Origin: Solenopsis invicta
Taxonomy: Eukaryota > Arthropoda > Insecta > Hymenoptera > Formicidae
Assembly (NCBI RefSeq): GCF_016802725.1
Contig: NC_052669.1
Coordinates: forward strand, 11,762,770 to 11,826,769
Direction of reading: 5' to 3'
Length of the DNA stretch: 64,000 bases
Shown here piece after piece: positions 45,375 through 57,220 of the stretch (the first letter of the stretch is position 1; each line of letters opens with the position of its first letter). Both the position numbers and the translations under genes were made by a program. The notes beneath the pieces are model-generated. The model made no database searches, had not been told where the DNA came from, and saw nothing but the letters and a program-made list of their open reading frames with translations.

Positions 45375-45690
45375 TATTGGGATACTCACAAGGATAAAGG
45401 GCTGATTAATACAACGCGTGTTGGCCTGGATAGCAAGTGACTTAGACTGCTTTATTCACTAATGTATATGTGGAAGCGAGAGAACTAACAGAAACAAAAT
45501 GTGTTACGTTGCGCATAGCGCTGTACGACCACAGCCCGATCGGTAACGTTCGTGGTGTGCGTGCGTGCGTGTGTGCGTGCGTGCGCGCGTGCGTGCGTGT
45601 ATATATATATATATATATATATTAATCGCGTGTGCATGAATAATCTAACATTTTTCTCTCTCTTCCCCCCCCCTTCTCTCTTTCTCTGTT

Positions 45691-45789
<99 letters not shown>

Positions 45790-45900
45790 GCAGAGATTAG
45801 GATTCCACGGCTCGTCACATCCGTAGTATTTAATGACTCCACACTCTCTCTGCTTTGTGTATGTTTTGTGTGTACTTGGTTTTGCACGCCTGTGTTGTTT
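45375..45900. repeat. Microsatellite cluster and repeat-family terminus
   Basis: About 170 bp of unassigned sequence is followed by (GCGT)n (about 45554-45600), (TA)n (45600-45622), (CT)n (about 45697-45731) and (TG)n (45731-45788). Then comes GTAGTATTTAATGACTCCA, the same terminus that flanks the tandem-array elements at 36926 and 49860. Confidence 0.85.
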
Positions 45901-46191
45901 GTGTAAATAAAAATGTTTCTATACCTTTATGCCTAAACTGATATAGAAGTGTAACGTAAATAAATCTGTAATACATTATGTTTTTATAAACTTAAATGGA
46001 AACAAAAATTAAACTGAGTTTTAATTAAATTGTAAACAAAATATGGATTAGCTTCAAATACAATAGGATTTAAAATTTATATACATGAGAAGTAAAATTG
46101 TCCAAATAGTAAAATAAAAACTTTGGAAAACTTACAGTTTATTCACATTTAACATATAATATGACATGTCGATTCACATGTTGGTTGGGAT

Positions 46192-46915
46192 TTATCGTAT
46201 TGCAATTTTTTTTTTTAAATTGTCATATTTATACCAGTGTGTCTCCGCATATGTCAAAGCTGTATGGTGTCCGTTATTATTGGTAATTTGCTTGTAGTGC
46301 ACTACTCCTGTTAAAATATAATTTGTCTTGTTCAACGCAATCGTTTTTGAAACTGAATATAATTTGTGTTTTATATTTGAATTTATGTATGATGTGTCTG
46401 TAAATACAGAAGTATGTATTATTATTTGTTTACCATATGTTACACTCGTTATCGCTGAGTTACCATAAATGTAACATTTCGATTCTATACTTTTTGTGTC
46501 ATCGAAAGCACGTTGCATATGTATTAATCATTCTTTTAGAAGTATGTCAACGTTGACGTTACACATTACTGTTTGACGCGATTGCGTTTCGCTGCAAGAA
46601 CAAGACTTAGTGAACACGCAACTAGGTTTATTGTTAAATAAATATTCCGCTAACTGAGCGGCATTACAATTAGCATTCAATTTTTTTATACCATGTGTAT
46701 AATTTTTAATTGTGTTACAAAATAGTGGTAAATCTTGTAAAATACATGCTCACTTATTGTAATGTGCTGAAAGTATTTTTCCATTTTCTAAAATAGACCG
46801 CGATAATTGATAAATACTTTCAGATAATTGAACTGCATTTATAGAAGCTTCATGAGCTGCAATTTCATTGGCAACAAGCTGCAAAATAGAATCGAAAGCG
46901 CACGTTTCTTGTACA
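46192..46915 (-). pseudogene. USP-like cysteine protease domain of the transposase unit
   Basis: This C-terminal part reads in one frame apart from two TGA stops. The presumed catalytic cysteine is in QETCAFDSILQL (codon at 46900-46902). A cysteine cluster (SCVFTKSCSCSET) could bind zinc as in the ubiquitin-protease finger. The histidine box GHHTALTYAETHWYKYDN lies at about 46225-46275. Ubiquitin-specific proteases use this Cys/His pair to cut ubiquitin from proteins. Order and spacing (about 200 residues) fit a short USP fold. Function in a transposon is unknown. Confidence 0.65.
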
Positions 46916-49420
46916 GTCTGTCTGCCCTTGTTTTACCGGCTTGCATTTACTACCATTAATAAGAAGTAGATTGAATGATTTTGCATTTTTTAAGTAGTCC
47001 CATTTTGGAGTTTTGTCAAGATAGGATGGTGAATTTTGAACGTTTAACAGGAGGTTCTTGCAAATCTGTAACACTATTTGACTTTACCAAACCATGCCAA
47101 TTTTCATGAATATTTCTACAATCTGTATTGTTTAAATCATTTGTCAAATTTGCTTTAGAGCTATCTATATCTAAAGTGATATTATTACTTTTTACTGAAA
47201 TATTTGATGAAATATCTGATATTACATTAGCTTTTATTATCGTTTTATTATCTTCGATTTCTGTCACTTTTGTTTGTGCTAGTTAAAGAGGATTCTTTCA
47301 ATACTCTATCAAATTTTGGTCGAGTGTCATATTTTCATTTGATTGCAATGATGCATCTTTTATTGCAATATCATTTTTGTTAGAGGCCAAAGTAATTTTT
47401 GCATCGAGAAAATTTAAATGTTGTATAATAAATTTGTCAGCTCTCATCGGAAGTTGACCTTTGAAACCTCGATGTTTTAAATCACAAAATTCTGCTTCTA
47501 CTGAAGGAGAAGATGCAATTTTGTTGGATCTTCTAAAATATGGATGCATTATACCAGCCCATATTGGTAAATATGCTAATAAACGTGCTTTTATTTGTTT
47601 TACAAATTCAGGATTGTAACATGCATTTATAACAGTACCGTGTTCCGATTCGTTAGCGATTTTTTCTGCAGCAACTAAGACAGTATTGCTCCATTCTTTT
47701 CAATCAGCGTTATTAGAATTTATTTTTATGTCATTTATATCATCGGTAAAGGGTTTATTCTCTTGATTTTCGTCATTTTGATTTTTATTGTTTATAATTG
47801 TATCTATTATTAACATCACCTTTTATAACATTATTTAAATATTGCATACCATCGTTTGATGACAACGACCTTCCATCTACCGTATGACCAATTGTTTTAC
47901 TTAATCCTACACTTAATCGATATCATCATTTACTCTACTTCTTTAAACAAATGCATTACAAATGCCTGACCGATGCAACGCAGATTAAATATGCGTACCA
48001 ACATTTTGTCTTTTCCTTTTAGACATTTCTATTTAGCCGCCATTTTAATCAGGACTGACATCCAGTCTGATATAACAAATTGGAAGTACATTGGCATTAC
48101 CTAAAATTACTGTGTTGTAACATTTTTGCAAATAGCCTCGAAAGTCAACGCATTTTGCAAATACATCCGATACAGCAATCAAAAGAGCCCATTCGAAATT
48201 GGTTACAACTGTGCGAGGGACATTTCTAGCAACAATATTGCGCAAAAAAAAATATTTAAAGCTCTGTGATCGGCTAAAACCATCTGAAACATCGGAACAC
48301 TTCCATCTTTACTAACCAAAACGCATTGGTATAAAAATACTGGCGCATCTTGTGGCGATTCGCATTTGATTATACCACCTGTAGCATCAATAGTTAGAAA
48401 TGCTTCTGGATCATTTTTACACTGCGCGACGTATAAAAATTGTTGTTCAGGAGTCTAGTACATACAATAAAATGGCAATAAACTAATATTAATAATTGAT
48501 CCTGCGTATTTGCCGTATTTTGCAAGATTTAATAAATTTAATGTTGGATTGCTAAATATTAAACCGTGCTGACTTAACAATCTTTGCTCTTTAGCTTTAC
48601 GCAATACTGCACAAGAAGAAAGTATCGGAGGACTTTTGTCTTCGAATTCTTTTATATGTTTGCCTTTTTCTCGGCGATAAACTATAGCCTTTTTGCGTTG
48701 TTTAATCATTACGTCTGTTGCTCTCACACGCCGATTTTCTTTGACTTGTCTTTTTTTCGTGTGTCTCGTGGAACTTATATTTTTTGCTACGCATTTAAAT
48801 ATAAGATCTGTATTTTCTCTTAGAACTTTGAGCAACTTGCAATCGATAATTGCTGCACATTCAACACAATTTCCTTGAAAGAATATATAATAGCGTGCTT
48901 TATTTCTAAGATGGACATTATGCTTTTTAAATTTAAAAGCGCAATTAAGTTTATGATGTTGCCACAATTTTTCTGCAATAACATTGGTCCAGCCAGGTTG
49001 CATAACCCAATAAACGTGCTTATTATATACCTTTTTTATGGGTTTTATTGTCTGCTATTTTTCTGCAGATACAACAATATTTACCTCTTTTTGTTGTAAA
49101 ATTATAGAAGATGCAGAAGTATTTACAACACTACTTTTTGAATTGGTAGTACTGTTGAGATTTTTCTGATCATTAGGGACAATGCCAAAATGATTCAGTA
49201 ATCGATTTTTATAACCATTGCGATTATGGCATAAAATTGTATATATACGTTTTGCAGTAATATTACAACCACGCTCACGCATCTTACATGAAATGGTGGT
49301 ATAAATAGGAGCAGAAGGTGGACATTGTTTGCCATTACTGTCAAAAGTATAACATTCGTCTTCTAATAAAATTTCTAAAAGAATCGATTTGTCGTACATG
49401 ATTCTTATCAGTAAAATCAA
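46192..49420 (-). pseudogene. DDE-type transposase joined to a USP-like cysteine protease
   Basis: One long, decayed coding unit reads leftward. A start region lies at about 49400 (MYDKSILLEILLEDECYTF). It is followed by a zinc-ribbon-like segment (CVECAAIIDCK) and a basic stretch (TRHTKKRQVKENRRVRATD). A transposase-like core then has FLTIDATGGI (aspartate at 48386-48388), VVTNFEWALL (asparagine where I expect aspartate, 48198-48200) and SSPSVEAEFCDLK (glutamates near 47490-47498). After a frameshift near 46917 it reads ETCAFDSILQL (cysteine box) and, at the end, GVVHYK and GHHTALTYAETHWYKYDNLK, a close match to the histidine box of ubiquitin-specific proteases. Stops (TAG near 49055 and 48464; TGA at 46750 and 46528) and shifts show decay. 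The superfamily is uncertain; a MULE-like or Kolobok-like origin is possible. Confidence 0.72.
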
Positions 49421-49715
49421 AATTACGTTAATATAGAAAAAATAACCCTGGAATATAATGCAGTGAAATTGCTGTATTAAATCGTGCGTGAAAGAATAGG
49501 GTCTGGGACTTTATCACGTTGAGTGTGGCGGTTCGAGAAACGCTCTATAATATTTCAATCGAATGCTAACTGGACCAGCGTGTAGCGTTGAGTTGTTATT
49601 CTGCTGCAAATCAAAAGAAGATCTACTACGATTCTTCAAATTCATGCAACGGCAGAGCAGAGTCAGCGGAGTAGCCAAAGGTCGCCTGTGATCACCTCCC
49701 ACTACAGAATTATAT

Positions 49716-49721
<6 letters not shown>

Positions 49722-49785
<64 letters not shown>

Positions 49786-50438
49786 TGCATGGACGCGCGT
49801 GCACACACACACACACGCAGAGAGAGAGAGAGAGAGTTTGGAGTCATTAAATACTCCAAAAGCGACGAATGTCAAGAACTCGTCCAGAACTTTCAACAAA
49901 ATGGTACTTTACTCTTGCAGTGAGGTGCCACATCGCAGTTTAAAAATTACTAAAAAAATGGTTAGAGACGAGAATTCTTGACGAAACTTATAGAAAGCTC
50001 TAGAACTATTGGTGACCTATCGAAAAATACTAAGAACTCTTCCAGAACTCTCAACAAGATGGTACTTTACTCTTGCAGGATGCCAGCTTACGGTTTAAAA
50101 ATTAATAAAAAAGTGGTTAGAGGCGAGGACTCTTGACGAAACTATAGAAAGCTCTAGAACTATTGGTGAATTATCGAAAAATACCAAGAACTCGTCTAGA
50201 ACTCTCAACAAGGTGATACTTTACTCTTGCACTGCGGTGCCAACTCGCGGTTTAAAAATTACTAAAAAAATGATTAGAGACGAGAATTTTTGACGAAATC
50301 TATAGAAATCTTTAGAACTATTGCGGAACTTTAGAAAAATGCCAAGAACTTGTCCAGAACTCTCAACAAGATGGTACTTCACTCTTGTAGTGCGGTGCCA
50401 GCGCGCGGGTTTAAAAATTGTTTAAATATATATATCTA

Positions 50439-50478
<40 letters not shown>

Positions 50479-50570
50479 GGCCGAAACTGTTAATATAATC
50501 TATTGAGAACTTTAGAATTCTTTGAGAACTATAGAATTCCATAGTCAAAAACAATTTGTTTGAAATACTT
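49722..50570 (-). repeat. Tandem-array element, copy 2 (inverted)
   Basis: In reverse orientation to copy 1 this holds (CA)n, (CGCA)n and (GA)n microsatellites (49722-49838), the TGGAGTCATTAAATACT terminus, about four units of the same 155-160-bp repeat, a (TA)n run (about 50426-50475) and the same lead-in sequence (..CTATAGAATTCCATAGTC..). Copy 1 has seven units. The shared order shows that arrays and microsatellites move or amplify as one element. Confidence 0.82.
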
Positions 50571-51308
50571 CCGCATATTTACTATTTTTAAATAATTTAA
50601 TTTGACTGTTGGCACCCCAACCTTTTGTAGAATGCGGTGCTGATAGTTTTGATCGATTTCTTGGCAGTTTTTGGTAGTTTCTACAAACTTTATTTGGAAA
50701 AGAGTTCTATTGGTTATTTATTTCTAAACAATTTTTAAACTTAAACGTTGGCATCTCATCACAAGGGTAAAGTACCATTTTATTGCGAGTTCTGAACGGT
50801 TACTTAGTATTTTCTGATAGTTCTGCGATAGTTCCAAACTTTCTATAGGTTTTGTCAAGAGTTCCGGTGTTTACATATTTTTAAACGATTTTTAAATTTA
50901 AGCGTTGGCAGCCTACATAAGAGTAAAGTACCATCTTGAAGCAAGTTTCGGACAACTTTTTAGTCTTTTTCGATGATTCTGCAATAGTTCTTAAGCTTTC
51001 TATATTTCCAAACGCCAAAAACCTATAGAAAGTTTTAGAACTATCGCAGAACTATTGAAAAATGTCAAAAAACCGTTCAGAACTCACAATAAAATGGTGC
51101 TTTACTCTTGTAACGAGATGCCAATGTTTGGGTTTAAAAATTGTTTAGAAATAAATAACCGATAGAACTCTTTTTGAAATTGTCAGAAGTATGCGGGAAC
51201 TACCAAGAACTGCAGAGAAATCAATCGAAACTGTCAGCACCGCATTCTACGAAGGATGGGATGTCAACAGTCAAATTAAAAAATTGTTAAAAAATAGTAA
51301 ATATGCAG
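50571..51308. repeat. Palindrome made of tandem-array-related sequence
   Basis: Arms from about 50571 to 51003 and 51021 to 51308 and beyond are inverted copies (for example TAGAATGCGGTG against CACCGCATTCTA). The arms contain diverged versions of the array unit (TAAAGTACCAT..GAGTTCTGAACG). The centre is near 51012. Confidence 0.75.
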
Positions 51309-51399
51309 AACTATTTTTAAAATTGATCAAGAACTCTTTGAAAACCATAAGATTTTGTGATTTAATTTATTTTTTTATAACTTAGGGTGCTACGAGAAA

Positions 51400-51878
51400 T
51401 TGGCAATCCATATTTTTAAAATTAAATTTTTTTGTTCAAATCGACAGAACTATTATTTTAATGTATTAGGAACTATAGAACTATTGTGGGTGCAAATGAA
51501 ACGTATTAAAATGCTTATTTTTTTTTAATGGAGTGTCAACCTTACACCGGCCATAAAACGGGTATTGTGAAGAAATGTCATTTTACTGTTCAGTTTTGAA
51601 AATAGAGCCGTGAAGAAAAATGTAGTTTTCGATTTTATTTGACATATGGGGGCGACTGAAGACACTAGTCAATGAACATGGTCTGGTTAATGAGCATTGA
51701 GCTGCGGTTAGTCTACGTCTGTTTGCATTTATTTTGTTTCCGCGTGTGAATAGTCCGCGACCTATAGACAGGCGAAACTAAAAATTTCTCTCGTTGGCAA
51801 GAGTGGCGGTATCGCTATCGAGCATGCAATGAGACTTAACTTTTGGATTATATTATTGCACTTTCTTAATAGCTTATT
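51400..51878. other. Unassigned sequence
   Basis: Tandem-array-like phrases fade out by about 51500. The segment 51540-51840 has higher complexity (..GGTCTGGTTAATGAGCATTGAG..), but no frame or repeat partner is recognised. Confidence 0.5.
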
Positions 51879-51882
51879 TTAA

Positions 51883-52094
51883 TCCTTATACACCTAAGTG
51901 GGTCTGGGAGACCTTTTCGAAAAAACTTTACTTTCGTTCCATTTTATTTTAGTTAAGCAATGAAGTTGGTCAATTGTAGCAGTCGATAGAGACTTCACAT
52001 TTTTTTTCTTTTTAGCTCGAATCTTTTTTCTCATTTTGTCTTTACAGAGTAAGCGATCGAAAATCTAGAGGAATTTTTAATATCTGTTTAAGGG
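51883..52094. mobile_element. Short piggyBac-type MITE derivative, copy 5
   Basis: It begins TCCTTATACACCTAAGTGGG after TTAA and ends TCTGTTTAAGGG before TCAA. Both ends resemble the same (right) end of the 1-kb MITE, so this 212-bp copy may have arisen by a fold-back deletion. Confidence 0.65.
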
Positions 52095-52099
52095 TCAAA

Positions 52100-53108
52100 G
52101 AGTTTGTTAATTTATTTTTATTTTTTTACATTACTTTGCTTCCAATACCAGTGCAAATTGAACAATTTTCTTTTTTTTTTATTTTTTTTTTGTGCAATAA
52201 GAAATACTATGTTTATTTATTGTTGTATTATATAAAACTTAAAGTTGTATTATATAAAACCTAGACTAAAGATATAAAGATTAAAAATTAATAGTAAAAC
52301 TTAATAACAAAATTAGTTTTTATTATTTTTCTTACCTATGAACAAAAAGTAATCCGATTTGCCTCAGTCTACACTGTACCGAAATATTGCTACTGTCTTT
52401 TACATAGAAAGCTATTTTGCACTTTGATTGTTCAAGAAAGGATAACAGTAACCCATATGATGATCATATCACCGTGAATGTGTTAATATATTGTATTATT
52501 AAAATTTATTATTACTTTATGTATTTTTATTTTGGTGCATAAATTTTGGGGTTATCTTGTAAATATTACTTCGTGATTATTCCATTAAAAATATTAGTTA
52601 GATATATATAAGAAAAATTTTTACCAGAAATATATGAAGTCTAGTATATTCTAAGATTTTCTCATTTTATAATTTCTAAAAAAAACTTGATTTGAAAAAT
52701 TTAGTATTCTTTCATAAATCTAAAATATGAAAAATTTTTCAAAGTATTATGTGACATATTAAGGGAATCCGGAGCATAACAGGCATAGTTATTTTAAACT
52801 AGTTTTAAACATATTAAAAGTAAATAAATCAATTTGATGTTATACTAAAATATTCTTTGGAATGTTGATTATAAGAAAAAACGAGTTTTATTACAAAAAA
52901 TAGATTCAAAGAACAGAATTATAGTTTTATTTTTATTTTATTGAAAACGTGCACTAACCTCATTATGCCTTATTATGCGGAGTATAACGGAGTATCTCAT
53001 AAAACTTGCCTATTTTTCAAAAATAGATTTAAAATAGGTTTAAAATTTTTTAAAAATTTTATTGAATGATTATTTATCTTATTTCTGTCTCTCGTTTTTT
53101 TGTATGTA
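52100..53108. other. AT-rich region with a possible outer inverted repeat
   Basis: Mostly A/T. At 52763 GGGAATCCGGAGCATAAC resembles the inverse of 60676-60702 (..TTATTATGCTCCAGGTTCCC). No gene is seen. Confidence 0.4.
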
Positions 53109-53111
53109 TTA

Positions 53112-54390
53112 GGTGCGCAACTAAGTTCTCGCTGTTTGTCAATAGATAGCTCCAGCAGTAAGTGCTGGTCGATTTAAACATATCCAAAACGTCATGAACC
53201 AAGTTTAGACATATGGTAAACAAACCGCGTTGACACGTTAGTGATTTTATTTTGACGTCATATACTTTTGATTGTGTGAAAATGTCTGATTTTGTGCCAA
53301 ATAATTGTCATTTGCGGGAAGTGTTGATTTTCTTATTTCATTCGAAGAAAACGGCGGCTGAAGCGCATCGAGAGCTCCAAAAAGTTTACGGAGATGCTGC
53401 TCTAAGTGAAACAACGTGCCGTGATTGATTTTGTCGCTTCAAAGACGGTGATTTTGATGTTGACGACCGTCCGCGTAAAGGAAGGCCAAAAACATTCAAA
53501 GACGTTAAATTAGAGGCATTGCTCGATGAGGATCTGTACCAAACGCAAGAACAGCTTGCTTCAGCATTAAGAGTTACCCGCCAAGCCATTTCCAAGCGAT
53601 TGCATGAGTTGGGAATGATTCAAAAGCAAGGAACTTGGGTTCCTTATGATTTGAAGCCAAGGGACGTTGAACGTCGTTTATTTACCTGTGAACAACTGCT
53701 CCAACGGCAAAAAAGGAAGGGTTTTCTTTATCGCATTGTGACGGGTGATGAAAAATGAAATCACTACAGCAACTCAATGAAAATAAAATCATTGGAACTG
53801 CCCGGTTATGCTTCTACGTCGTTGGCTTGGCCGAATATCCGCTGCGAAAATTATGCTGTGTATTTGGTGGGACCAGGTCGGTATTATTTATAATGAGCTG
53901 TTGAAACCAAACGAAATCGTCACTGGGGGACGGTATCGACTTCAATTGATGCGACTGAGCCAAGCACTGCGCGAAAAACGGCCACAATACGAGCAGTGGC
54001 ACGACAAAGTGACTCTACTGCATGACAACGCTTGGCCTCATGTTGCCAAACCCGTTAAAACCTACGTGGAAACGCTCAAATGGGAAGTCCTATTCCACCC
54101 GCCATATTTTCCATATATTGCGCCGTTCGATTATTACTTGTTCCGTTCGATGGCACATGGTCTGGCTAATCAGCAGTTCCGCTCATATGAAGACATCAAA
54201 AAATGGCTTGATTCGTGGATAGTCTCAAAAGACGAACACTTTTATTGTAACGGTATTCGAGCTCTGCCAAAAAGGTGGGCTAAAGTTATAGCTAGCGATG
54301 GGCAATACTTTGAATAATTCATTTGTAACCACTTTTTTACAATAAAGTTGCATTTTCATTAAAAAAACAACGAGAACTTAGTTGCGCACC
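53112..54390 (+). mobile_element. mariner of a SETMAR-like subfamily
   Basis: Tips GGTGCGCAACTAAGTTCTCG (left) and its exact inverse (right) are flanked by TA (53110-53111 and 54391-54392). The element is 1,279 bp long and carries a broken transposase gene. A related, older element lies at 57331-60395. Confidence 0.93.
53282..54317 (+). pseudogene. mariner transposase with stops and a frameshift
   Basis: The gene starts MSDFVPNNCHLREVLIFLFH. A TGA at 53426-53428 replaces a tryptophan, and a TGA at 53756-53758 replaces another just after TGDEK (first catalytic aspartate present). A one-base shift near 53850 precedes MLCIWWDQVGIIYNELLKP. The second aspartate is in LLHDNAWPHVAK and the third in PFDYYLFRSM, 34 residues apart (DD34D). 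The end reads VIASDGQYFE. The wording resembles the SETMAR/Hsmar1 type. Inactive. Confidence 0.9.
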
Positions 54391-54644
54391 TAATACGTAC
54401 TTTCGGATTATCTACAAAAATAATACTATTACATTACATACCATATTACCAATTAACACTGCAGAAATTACTTTACATATCACTTCAATATTATTTTTAA
54501 CATTATATGTTCGGTTAATATAGAAAAATACTATTCTTTACTATACAATATTTGATTGAAACTAGAGCTTCATTGTCTTCTGTTATGGCGGCATTATTTT
54601 GCCCTGTGTTCCAGTGTCCCATTATGCCTCAAAATGTCTAAGAA

Positions 54645-57220
54645 GGGTGTTAAAAAAGTGTCAGTTTTGACCCTTAAAGTATTTCTAAATAGACCTTGAA
54701 AAATCATTGAATGCTCAAATAACAAGAAAAAATGTTCTTTGTCATTTGACCGAGAAGTAGTGGGAACATTGCAAGAATAGCTTAAATATATCTAGATAAC
54801 CAAGCTAGATTCAGCACATCGGGCAAATTAATGCATTGCATGTATTGTTGTGAATTTGCAGGCGATTTGCTGGCTACAGAATTTCACGTAAAACTGAGTC
54901 AGTAACAGGAGAACAAAAACACAACATCAGTTAATGAAATGTTAAGAGCAAACGTTTATTAATAATAACATATCATGTTGACAACAAACTGTTGACTCGT
55001 CATGAGCTTGCATTCATATATGTCATAATGACAGCAATATGTCAGCAAAATAATGGCACGTATGATATCAAAAGTTTAATACAAGAAATAAAATGTTTGA
55101 TAATATTGTTAAAGATTCTAAATTGCAGCTTATTATCGACAATTTGGTGACATGACATTATTTGGTCCCGCCGTGTGTAAAACCCCACGCGAACAAATGA
55201 GTGCTGGCGCTACCGCTAGGCGGCCACGCCGCGGGGGATTTCTCGTGAGTCAAGTGCGGCCACAGGCGTTATATCTAGGCACCACCGCGGCCGACTTCCC
55301 AATTCATACCAAAGTTCATACTTCAATGAGTCTTTAGGAGCTACATGTTGTAACATTGAGATGAATACTCGCTCTCATTCTTTTAAAACATGATGAGTGT
55401 ATGGAACGCTGTTCCACATAAAATTTTATATTTTTGGTGCAAAAATCCCGATCAATTTGGATTATTTTTTTTTTTTTAATCAGTTTTAATCGCACATTTT
55501 CGGCAGGGAAGCATCTTGAGACTATATTAATATTCTGGTGAAAGAATTTTGCAAATATTGCAGCAGATATATACAAATTTTTTGCAAGAATTTGACTGCA
55601 GAATCTTTCAGAAGAATTAAGTGTAAAAATATAATGAGGAAACAGAGAATAACGTCCTGTCGGCAGAATCTTTCAAGAATCTGCTGCAAGATAAACTACC
55701 AGGATATTAATCAAATTGCCGACAACAAAGTTTTACGTGCAGATATCATGTATAATGATGACTTACTGACATTTTGATATCAAACACATCAGTTGAATGT
55801 AGTGCATATATTATAACAATTTGCTGGCAATTTGCTGAATTTAAATGAAGACTTTAATGACGTCAGAACAATAGACAGTTTGTGGAAACACCTTGGTTCT
55901 AGTTTGATGAAATTGAATGCGGAATAAGTGACAGCAAAATGTCATCTGATTACGGTCATTTGGCTATCCGGGTAGTAAAAAAATGACATTAACCATATGT
56001 ACAGTTCATAATTGAAAGACTATGATTTTAGCTAAAATTGTGAGTATATACTGCATATAAAAATCCTGGACTATTTTAGTACTATTTAAAATGCCCCAGG
56101 TGGAGATATAATCCCCCTAACATCCCTTGGTAGAGATCGGGATCCTACAGTTTATTACTTCTGACATTTTGTGATTTTAAATCCTCTCTGCCATGTGTGC
56201 GTGTGTATGTGCAAATATATAATATAAAAATAAGCGAATTCACATCTTGTTAGCACTTTCAGAATCTGATAATAATGGCTGTGACAGAGTGTTACATTGC
56301 TCGACACCATAAAAAGCTGAGTACGAGTATGTGAAACACGTCAGTGTTATCAACTTTCTAAAATATTTTATGTTTAAGATGCATTAATTATGTTCACTGA
56401 TAATGTGAACTTAATTTGAGTTGTATGAATAAGAAAGATTATTGTTTAGTCATTAATAATTAAAAATTAAGTTGTAGAGTTCTAATTGTGTTCCAACAAG
56501 AACCTTACACAGCGGAACACCGTGTAACATCAGTGTGTGGTAGTTGGAAAACAGCCAATTCTTTATTAAAGTAATCATTTTAATCATTTTGTGTATTTAC
56601 TCGTTGATAAAACGAAACATAGAAGTGATTTATTATTGGACATTCTTGTGGCTGCAAGGTGGATCAGGTGTTATTGAATGTTGTTCTCAACACTTGTATG
56701 GCTTTTTTGTAAAACTCGATTTTAAAAGAACATTTTAATGCATGCTTAATTCCTTGATGATTACTTTAATAAGGAAACTTCAGATTCTGAAAGTGCAATT
56801 GAGGTGTAAATTTGTTTATTTTTATATTATACGTTTGCACACATGCATACACACAGCAGAGAGAGAGTTTGAAGTCACAAAATACCACAAAAGTGACAAA
56901 CTATAAGTTTCCGATCTTTGCCAAGAAATATTAGGCGGACTATACCTCCACCTAGTGCATCCTAAATAGTACTCAAGTAGTTTGCGATTTTTACATGCAG
57001 TATATATTCACAATTTTAGCTAAAATCATAGTCTTCTAATTATTAGCCGTGCATGTGGTTAATGACATTTTTTTACTCTATTTAAGCTATTCTTGCAATG
57101 TTCCCACCATTTCTCGGACAAATGACTGTTTTTTCTTGTTATTTGAGAATCCAAACAATGATTACTATAGGTCTATTTAGAAGTGCTTTGGGGGCCAAAA
57201 TTCATACTTTTTTAACACCT
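54645..57220. mobile_element. Large fold-back element, left arm interrupted
   Basis: Outer arm pieces 54645-54788 and 57085-57220 are inverted copies. Inner pieces 55974-56275 and 56775-57075 continue the pairing, leaving a loop of about 500 bases. The right arm is continuous, whereas the left arm is broken by a 1.2-kb insertion (54789-55973). Without the insertion the element is about 1.4 kb. No transposase is seen. Confidence 0.75.
54789..55973. mobile_element. Insertion of unknown type in the fold-back arm
   Basis: Its limits come from comparison with the intact right arm. The tips are weakly inverted (GATAACCAA at the left, TTGGCTATCC at the right). A GC-rich patch lies at 55170-55300, and several GCAGAATCTTTCA repeats lie at 55590-55680. 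No recognised protein. Confidence 0.5.

Noticed and set aside
44916..45440. 174-codon frame (+) and 115-codon frame (-)
   Set aside because: Both are artefacts of the polypyrimidine tract: only Leu/Pro/Ser/Phe on one strand and Arg/Glu/Gly/Lys on the other.
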